Shown here piece after piece: positions 21,601-30,600 of a DNA stretch of 31,894 nt. The DNA is taken from positions 1 to 31,894 of the forward strand of contig JAQVTZ010000004.1 in NCBI GenBank assembly GCA_028699795.1. The letters run 5' to 3'. The translations under genes and the position numbers were made by a program. This DNA comes from Clostridia bacterium. GTDB taxonomy: Bacteria; Bacillota; Clostridia; Christensenellales; DTU072. The notes below the pieces were generated by a model that worked only from the letters and a program-made list of their open reading frames with translations, searched no databases and was not told the origin of the DNA. Every line of letters begins with the position of its first letter. Position 1 is the stretch's first letter.

Positions 21601-24600
21601 AGCATTTTTGGCATACGCAGACCTCATTAACTTAAGAGGTTATCTGATTATGCAACATGTGGATACGCCGTATACTTACAAGTTTACCAAAGATTATAAA
21701 TATGTATCTGCTGCATTGGCATACAATCCTGACAGTCAAGAAATGGTTGTTGCGATTGCGTCCAACGAAAACAGACTGAAGTTTAATGCGAAGCTTAAGA
21801 ACATGGAGCTTGTATTAGGCGATAACGATATTTTTGCAAAGCGTTACGATAATCCCGCCTATTATGCAGAATATTTCAATAACAGAGCCAACTTTGCGCC
21901 GTTAAGCGCTTACAAGTGGGCGGTAGAAGTCAACTCGGTATTAAGCATAGACGATACAATCGGAGGATTGTTCGACCTCACAGAACTTACTTCGTCTTTC
22001 TTGCCTGGCGATATGGGCGCACTCAATTTTGCGTTGCAGCCTGCAGAAGATCTCGATATCAGAGTTGGGTTCTCTTTAAGAGTATTTATGGATTTCGGAG
22101 ATTTAAGCAATCTTTGTTTGCAACTTTCTGTTACTTACGGGACTGAGGCATACAATAAAGAAATCGCCTTGATCACTTATATGGGCCATGGCAATGGCTC
22201 CGAAACAGGAACAATCTATGCCGATCTGTCAGGCCTTGCCTTGCCCGCCATTACGCTGGAAGGCATCGATTTAGGCGAGATGATAAAAGAGATGCTCGGA
22301 AATCTTGATTTGAGCGGCGGGACAGGAGCAGAAGAAGAACCTTTAGAAGGGCCGCAAAATGTGGCGAAAATCCTGCGTAAAGACCTTTCTAAAGTGGATT
22401 TCGATTCGGCATTGATGCTGTTTACGGCGTCCAGCAAAGAAGTTTCGCTTGCTATCACAGGGGCGCTTGCTTATTCCTTAATTGCGGGCATTCCCGGCAA
22501 CGATACATTCCGTCTGCCTATGTTCAAAAATTTGAGAGTGGGTTGGTGCGAAGAGGACGGGCTTGCGGGTCTCGAATTAAGACTCACAGACGACACGCCA
22601 TACGAAAAAGCGTTTAGGATAGGATACAACTTTAAGCAAAGCTATTCTACTTTCAAACAAAACCAGCTATGTATGATTTCTCCCAATACCAACGCGCAGG
22701 GCGATACAATAACTTATGAGGACATCTCTACGCTATCCCGCGTCGGCCTCGGGCTTAGCGCGAACCTCAGACTCCGTACCAAAAACGCGGCTGACCAAAA
22801 AACGGTGCAGGTAGAGGCATTAGAAGCCTTGTTAGAGAAATTGGTGGGTATGGATCCCGGCGGATGCGACCTCCAGTTCCAAGATACCGTGATGGTATTC
22901 GGTCTTAACCTAAGAGTTTATGCAGACCTTGCTGCGCTCGAAAATACCAGTTTAATGTTGGAGCTCACTTATAACGAAGAAACCATTATCGCCATTTATT
23001 ATATCGGCGAGACCAACGCGGTTTATGCCAACCTTTCGGGCATGGGTTTCTTTAAGGCTGTCATTAACGGGGTAGACCTTATGAAAATATTGGGCGTCTT
23101 CTTAAGCGGCGTGCTTACGGAGGATGTCGGTTTGGATGTGGCTTCTTTACTAAGCTCTGTCTTGACGACCGAGGAGGAGCCTTCCGACGGAACAGAAGGG
23201 TTGAGCGGGCTAAGCAATCTAAGCGCGCCTTACGCGGCTTCGGATAATCTTAGAACTTCGACTGATGTTCCCATCATAAGAATCTTACTCGGCAACGAAG
23301 AATTAACTATCAATCCCAACAGCGCCGTACTGACTGCGCTTTTCCCCGATATGAAATTGCCCCAATACAGAGATTTAAGATTGTCTACCAATATTTCGTA
23401 CGGGCTTAACAATATGAATATGCGCCTGAAATTGGATGATGTGGGCAACAATATCACAATCGAAGTCCCCGAACAAGCATTCCAATTCAAGATAGGCAGC
23501 GCGGCATCCGAATACGCCATTACGGCGAACATGATAAATTCTAATGACTACGGCGGTCTTACCGGTATCAATCTTACCGCAGACGATAAAGGCGAAATGG
23601 CGACGAGCATGAATATGGCGGCGCTTGTCAGCACATTGGTAGATACCGTGATGCTAAACGGTTTCCGCGTCTATATCGACAAGCGCAACGATTATTGGTA
23701 TATGCGCGATCTTCGCTACAGAGTTCCCGGCAACGAGTTTACACCTTCGCCTTCGGGTCCCGTTTACGATCCGACGGACGATGATACCGGTTTTGAGAAA
23801 GAAGCCAATGTGTTCGAAATCGATCTCGGTTTCTCTTTTAGCATCCCATTAAGCGATATTACTTTCGGATTGGTAGATGACTTCAATTTTGATGGTAAGA
23901 TACCGATTGGCGAAGCGTTCAAACCTGTTTATTTTGGCAATGCTTACAGAAGGGTAAGATTGGTGCTGGATAAAACCTCCACCAACTCTCTCAATGTTAC
24001 AATAGACCAATTAACGCAGGTGCACGGCGTCACCACAGACTATTCCGACTCCGACAATTGGGAGCCGATGTCGGCAAGAGCCTTTATTTCTAACCACACT
24101 GTAAGGCTGTCGCTCAACAGCGCGCTTACTTTGGACCTCACTTTTGTTGCGGAATGGCTATTGGATCTTGCGATTAAAGCGATTATGCAGGCGATAGGCG
24201 TGCCGAGCTCAATAACAGGTCTCGTATCGGGACTGATAGCCGATCTGTTGGCGCCGCTTGTCATGAACCTGATAGGCAACCTTACGGGGTACGGCAATCC
24301 GCTCAAACTGGGTAAAATTGTCGATGACCTTACAGGAGGCGGCATCGAACTAATTAAGTTGTATCTGCCGGAGCTTCTTGCGGAATCTGTAGACGATATC
24401 AATGTGGATTACGGCAGTCTATACGGCCGTGTGACCGATAGCGAAACGGACGAGCCCATTGTAGGGGCAACCGTTACGGCGGGCAAATACAGAACGACAA
24501 CCGACAACAACGGGTATTATGCGTTTATCAACCTGCCCGCGAGCACATACAGCATTGTAGTGAAAGCGGCGGGCTATTACGAAAACCCGATTCCCGGTAT

Positions 24601-27600
24601 GCCGGCAACATCCGCAACCGTCAATTCGTGCAACACGCATCCCGCCACCGAAGTTAACTTCTTGCTTACAGAATACGAAGAGGTGTATTTCGACAATCTT
24701 ACCGTCAACGGTACGATAAAGAATTCTTCAGGAGTGGGTGTCAGCGGAGTGCTTATCTATTTCGACGGCGGATCGCAAGCTGTCGCAATGACCAACAGCT
24801 CGGGCTACTATTCCTTTACTATAGCGCAAGTGAGAGGATTTTACCATACGGTATCGTGCAGTTTGGGTATGAGCAGACAGATTACCGTCAATGCGCACAA
24901 CCAAACCAGAACGGTTAACATGAACCAATCCGCCGTGACCGAGGGCACAATTTCCGGCTCGGTGTTTACGGTTAAGGACGAAAGACTTATCTATGAGGGA
25001 GTGCTCTCCTCCATTCTCAAAGATGCCGAAGAAAGCGATGAAGAGTTCCTTAACGAATATATCCAGCCGATGGGCGACTCTAGCAAACTGTTGCCAAATA
25101 CTGGTATCATGGAAGGCGTGTATTACAGCGAAACCGACGATGTCGTCTATGCGTTATACAGCAACATGAGTTTGGCGGGATTTGCTTCCACCTACTTTAA
25201 CGATCTTAATGGCGTAGGCTATACGATGGAGGCCGTTGGCAATGTCTATCACAGCTTTAATACGACAACTTATTCGGTGATAGACGCGTTTAGACTGACT
25301 TACGGCAGAAATGCGGACAACACAGCAGACCTCGGCAACGATGATGCCGATACGCTTGTGGTTATGGCCTTTAAAAAATTGGAGCTCTTGCCCGCCAACC
25401 CTGCCGAAATCGAAATTTGGGTAGAGCTTGCCGATTCACCGGTGCGTACGATAAGACAGACGGACTCTTACAATGGTAAACAACAAAACGCGAACGAAAA
25501 AGATAATATGACGCTCGAGGGAGAGAGCTGCGAACCCCAGACACCGCGTAACTATGTCTACGATATCGACAGCAATCTCAATCTGGCTGCCAACGGCACC
25601 TTTGCCATTAAGAAGATGGCGCTTAATACAAAGTACAGAGTCAAGTTCCGCTCCAAGATATACGATAATTACGATATGAGTCAAACCATCACCCTAACGA
25701 CTTCTTCGGGCAGTCTGCCCAAAGTGGTGTTGGTGAGCAGAGACAAGGCTTGGTACGAAACACCTTCCAAAAATGAGAACATGCTGGAAGGCCTCAGACT
25801 GCGTCTTGGCGCCGATATATTGGACGCGCCCGGGGTCAATGTCTATGGAGAAGGCTCCGGCGGTTATGTTCAAACACCGTCCGACGGCGGATACGCTCCC
25901 GACGGAGTGCCCCAGACACTTTATAGTTGGGCGATGGGATTGGGCAGCGATGTCGCGAACAAGCTGATTGGCGCGATCCCTTATGTAGGCGGCCTGATTC
26001 CCGGTTGGAACCCCAATGACGAAAATGTGGACGAAAAGGGCAAACCGATCTTTGTGCCATGGAACAACTATGTCAACGGGTACGAGGGGGGTATTGCCGA
26101 TAACAGCAACAGCGTGTCTTATTTCGAAATATGGCTTAATTCCGATTTTGTCGCGAATCTGTTTGATACGCTGTACGAAATGTTATTGCCGATGGCGGGG
26201 ATGTCGCCCATCAAACCCGACCAAACAAAACTGATTAAAGACCTTGCGACTTATCCTGCCGGCACAGGGAGCGAGGATAGAGAATTTTACAAGTATATCG
26301 GCGTATTTAATGAGAATAACGACCAGCAGATTTATGACCCCAAATATACCGATAAAGCGACATACAGGCAAGCGCTTATCGCGGCATCACCTAAGATACC
26401 CGCGGGCCTGATAAGCTTTGTGTTCTCGTATCTGTTTACTTCGTTCCCGGGCTTCTTGCAAAACGAAACCGTGGTCAACTTGATACAAGTGGTCGCCTAT
26501 GCGGTGATGGACGATCAACTGGATCAGATTACCAGATTGTTATCCCATATTCTGCCCTTTACCTATCCTTACAGTATGTTCGAGGAGATGGATTTACAAG
26601 GGAATCCGCTTAACGGAACCTTGATACCGGCTACCACCGGAGGTGATACCTTTGCTGTGACCAACAAGCTCGAAGAAGGGCCTTTGTTGGTAAACAGCGG
26701 AGGCACCGTAACGGGCGGCTCCATAACCACGAACCCCACTTTCGACATAGACGGCAACCAGCTTACGGGCTATTCGAGAGAAGTAGACTACTACGATATG
26801 TCGGTCTATCTCAAAGTTGTGCTCAACAATGCATCCAAAACGCAATCTTTGTTGGACAGAATGGTGATGTTTATCAATGGCACCACTTACGAAGGTTCTT
26901 CCAAAGGTATTATCAGTGACACTTATAATTGGAAGCCAAACTGCGTATCTTTAAGAGCAGATACAATATCTTACGAAAACGGTGTGGTGAGCGATGCCAA
27001 TCAAGCGCGTTACGGCAAAATTCAGAAATGGATCAAGTCTAATGTAACCAATAATTATATCGTAATTAACGATTACAAATATGTGACTGAAAACGGTGTG
27101 ACAGTTAAAGAAATCGTAGGCAGAACTTATATAAGGGATGTCTATGGGCATTATGACGATGACGATCGCGAATACATGACAGGTTCTGCAGACGACATCG
27201 AGGCAAATGCATTGCTTTCGGCCAAAGACGACCACTATATGGAATTGGATCTCGTGAATACGGGTATCAAACTGCGTGTGGTACAAGGTTCGTTGAGCGG
27301 CACTTTCTATACGGTAAAAACCGACTCTGGCGACGGCATGAATGGTGATATCATCCATTCGGTGTATACGCCGCCCACAGAAATCCTATTCCATGATCCC
27401 TACAACCTCGCCGACTTTACGGCGGTAGGCGGTACATGGGCAGGAGTGACCGGCATACGCCATAACCTCAAACAAGACGGTACTTATAGCGTGCCCAATG
27501 TGTTACAAATTCTGCCCAACAGATACAACGCAGTGTTTGCGGATGGCACTACCAAAGACTCTTTGGGTGTCTATGTGCACTGGAGTATGGATTCGCTCAA

Positions 27601-30600
27601 CTTTACCCCCAGTCTCGAAGGCTCCTCGGGTTATATTATCGGATACTGCGCCAACAAGACTTACGGTGTCAACAACGACGGCATTATTACAAAGATAAAA
27701 GCGACGCTGTCCGGAGGGCTTATCGTCGATCCCACCAGTACGCTCAAGCTTAACGAAGCAGGAACCGAGCCGTTGGAAAATGATATTCCCGTACTCGCAT
27801 TAGAGCCGATTGACCCGTTCAACTTCAACCAAGAAGCGTATATGGCAAAACTGCCCCAGACTTTGGCATACTCTGTCAAGTTCCAATACAAAGTGGGAGA
27901 CGGCTCTTTCGAGACCTTTATCAATCATGAAGGAATCGAAGTAGACTACATTTACAAACGGTATGTATTTAATAATCTCGAATGGGATATGTCCAATACC
28001 GAATTGAGCTACGAGGGCGGTACCGCATATATTAAGCTGACTTACAGATATATCGCAAGCAGGCATGTCGATTCCGGCGCGATTAAGGGCGAAGACAGCT
28101 TGCCCGTGACGATTCAAGTGCCCGTGCAAGTGCTGGACAGAAGTGTAAGTTATGTGACGGCGCCCGTTGCTAACAGTGTGGGCAACATCAAGAGAGACCC
28201 CGAAGAAGGTCCGTTTGTGCGCAATCTGGTAGAGTTCAACCCCTTGGACAGCGCCGATTACAAGAGCGCAATGGAAAGCGTGACCCAACTTCATTTGTAC
28301 ACGGCGGTAGGTGAGCTGGACAAACCGGTAATCAGCGTTGATGCCGACGATCTCAACCGATACGATCCCACCGTGTTAACGCAAGGTATATACAATGTAT
28401 ATTACTATATAGAAGATGACTTTGGCGGAACGCAACGGATTAAAGTAGAAGTACAAGTGTTGTCACGCCAAATCGTAGAAAGCACGACGCTGAGCGCCTA
28501 CGGCGATACGACCGATGCCGAAACAGGTTACAGGGTAAAGGAAATGGTGCCGTTCCAAAACGACGGTCTGCAACTGCCCCAAACGCTGGAAGTCGGATAT
28601 GGTACGGTCACAACAGAAGGCGGCTCGACATTCGTCGATGTGCATACGGTAGAAACGCTTTCGATAGCAAACGGCGATTATTACTGGGAAATTCCTGCCA
28701 TGACCTACAATTTCGCAGGAAGCGCACCAACCAAAGATTACATAGTAAACGCCGTGGTCGGTAACGGAGCGATACAGCAAAGATTGCCTGTTATCATAAG
28801 GGTTTCCCGCAGGATTCCCACAAGTATGGCGCGCGCTTATGTCTATCCGTACGATGGTACGGTAATGGGCGCGAATGTAGAAGCCGGTGTGGTAGATACT
28901 TCGCAAATGTTTACTTTCTCGGACGGCAACCAAACGGTGCCAAACGGCGAAAGCTTGCTGTGGAATACAAAAACAATGTTCCGTTTCGATCCCGAAACAA
29001 TGGGCACAACCTTTGAGGCGGATACGCTGACAGTTGACGGCATAACTTGTTATGACAACATGAGATTTACCGATCCTTCCTTTGCCGGCAACGGCAGCGG
29101 ATACTATGTCGATGCCGTGTTGCATGACGAATTGTTCGGTACCGCGATCGTAAAGAATGTGTATATTACGATTCTTAAGAGTGATATCGAAAGCCTTGTA
29201 ATACCCGATCAACCCATCAATCAATATTATGCGGACCAAGATATTGCAGATTATCTTGCCCAAGAGAACATTGAGGCAAAGCTTTACAATACTACAATAT
29301 TAGAAGAAAACATCCTTATCTCGGATGATAACTTCGATATCGTAAGTTGGAGATATGCCGACGAAGGCGGTCTTGCGGCAAGTTACGGCGAAGAAGTAGC
29401 GAGTGTCTTTATAATCGTAACGGTGGGCAACCAAAACTATGCCGCCAATCCGATATGGACACAACAAGTCGTTGTGAATATCAAATCTTTGCTGGAAGAT
29501 CTTACCATTAAAGGATTGGTAAGCGACGAAATTATCATTAACGATCCTTACGACTATACGCTTCCTGATACCATAGAGGTCGAATATGAAGACGAAACTG
29601 TAACAGCGGACAGATTCTTGCCCGTCACTTACGACCTTGGCGAATACAAAGACGACTTCTATAAGAGCGCTTATATCATGGGCTCTGTGACCATTGGCTC
29701 CCATCCCAATAATCAGGTGACTTTAGATGTTAAATACACCAACGGCAATACAAGGCTGGTGGAGTCGGTCACATACTATACGGACGAAGCCTGCACAAAT
29801 GCATTCGACTTCGAACAAACATTATATGCGTTTGACACTTGGTCATTACCGGGATATGCGAAGGTTGAATTCAAACCGGGCGAAGAAGAACCCGTCAACG
29901 AAACCAAGGATATGAGCGTATATTGGGAATCAATGTACTCCGTATACCAAGACGAACAAAACAATGATGTTATCGTCCAAGGAGGCTATACGCAGGAAGG
30001 CGGTAAACTTTACTTATCCGCATGGATAGGAGATCCCGTGTTCGGTTATATCAAAGAAAGCAAAACAATGGAAATTTATCCCGAAAAGATAACTGACACA
30101 TTCGATACCGTGCCGGATTATGTGTATCTCAATCCTTACCTCGATATTCACACTCAATTGCAAGAGAAAGTATCTACAGAAGCAGAGGTAAAAACAAAGT
30201 CTTCAAAAGACAACACGACCCGCACCCGCACCTTAAGTATCGCTTATCCGCAGATTCCGCTTACCTATGACAGCGAGCGGATCTATACCGATTTGACATT
30301 CGATATCGGTATTACCACCAACCTCGGCAGCGTAGGAAATGTAAGGGAGGGCGAGCAGGTTCCCAATTACGGCTTTGAAGTGAGACAAAAACTGTCGTCT
30401 ATCATCGTCGTAGAAGAAAGACTTGCGATAGGTATCGGCACTTCTCTGGTGGGGAGTATTTATGAACAAATCGACTTTAACGAGTATACGACTACCGAAG
30501 TTCTGTTCCGTAACGGCGGACAATTGTATCTGCCTGTAGAGTGGAACGAAGAGGATATCGCCTCGTTGCCGTATACTTTCTTGGGAGGCAACTTCACGGT

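Larger units (their letters stand above)
11100..24400 (+). repeat. Tandem diverged modules, about 245-340 residues each, in the giant protein
   Basis: A landmark strand of the form LYLDLSxLG, usually preceded by a turn and followed by GKxKIxxLxxLxxxL, recurs at 11135, 12080, 13103, 13883, 14615, 15590, 16382, 17222, 18065, 19610, 20618, 22214 and 23021. After it comes an acidic or Asn/Pro-rich linker, then an amphipathic helix segment, for example GISLLVTKSALFTVFTALG (14065 onward), GFSLIVTKELAIAVLQSFL and EISLIVAQSAIRTILQQLLG. Further alternating strands lead to the next landmark. Spacing is 732-1,023 bases except for 18065-19610 and 20618-22214, which are about 1.5-1.6 kb because of insertions. 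Copies are strongly diverged, so the array is ancient rather than a recent DNA duplication. Alignment was made by eye. Confidence 0.75.

Noticed and set aside
25091..25105. LPNTG sortase-like motif in the giant protein
   Set aside because: It is internal, with thousands of residues after it and no hydrophobic segment plus basic tail directly following.
28463..29263. Leftward open frame of 266 codons inside the giant gene
   Set aside because: Its translation is rich in His, Cys, Ile and Arg without domain structure, as expected for an antisense shadow of the Big_4-like array. No promoter or binding site was seen.
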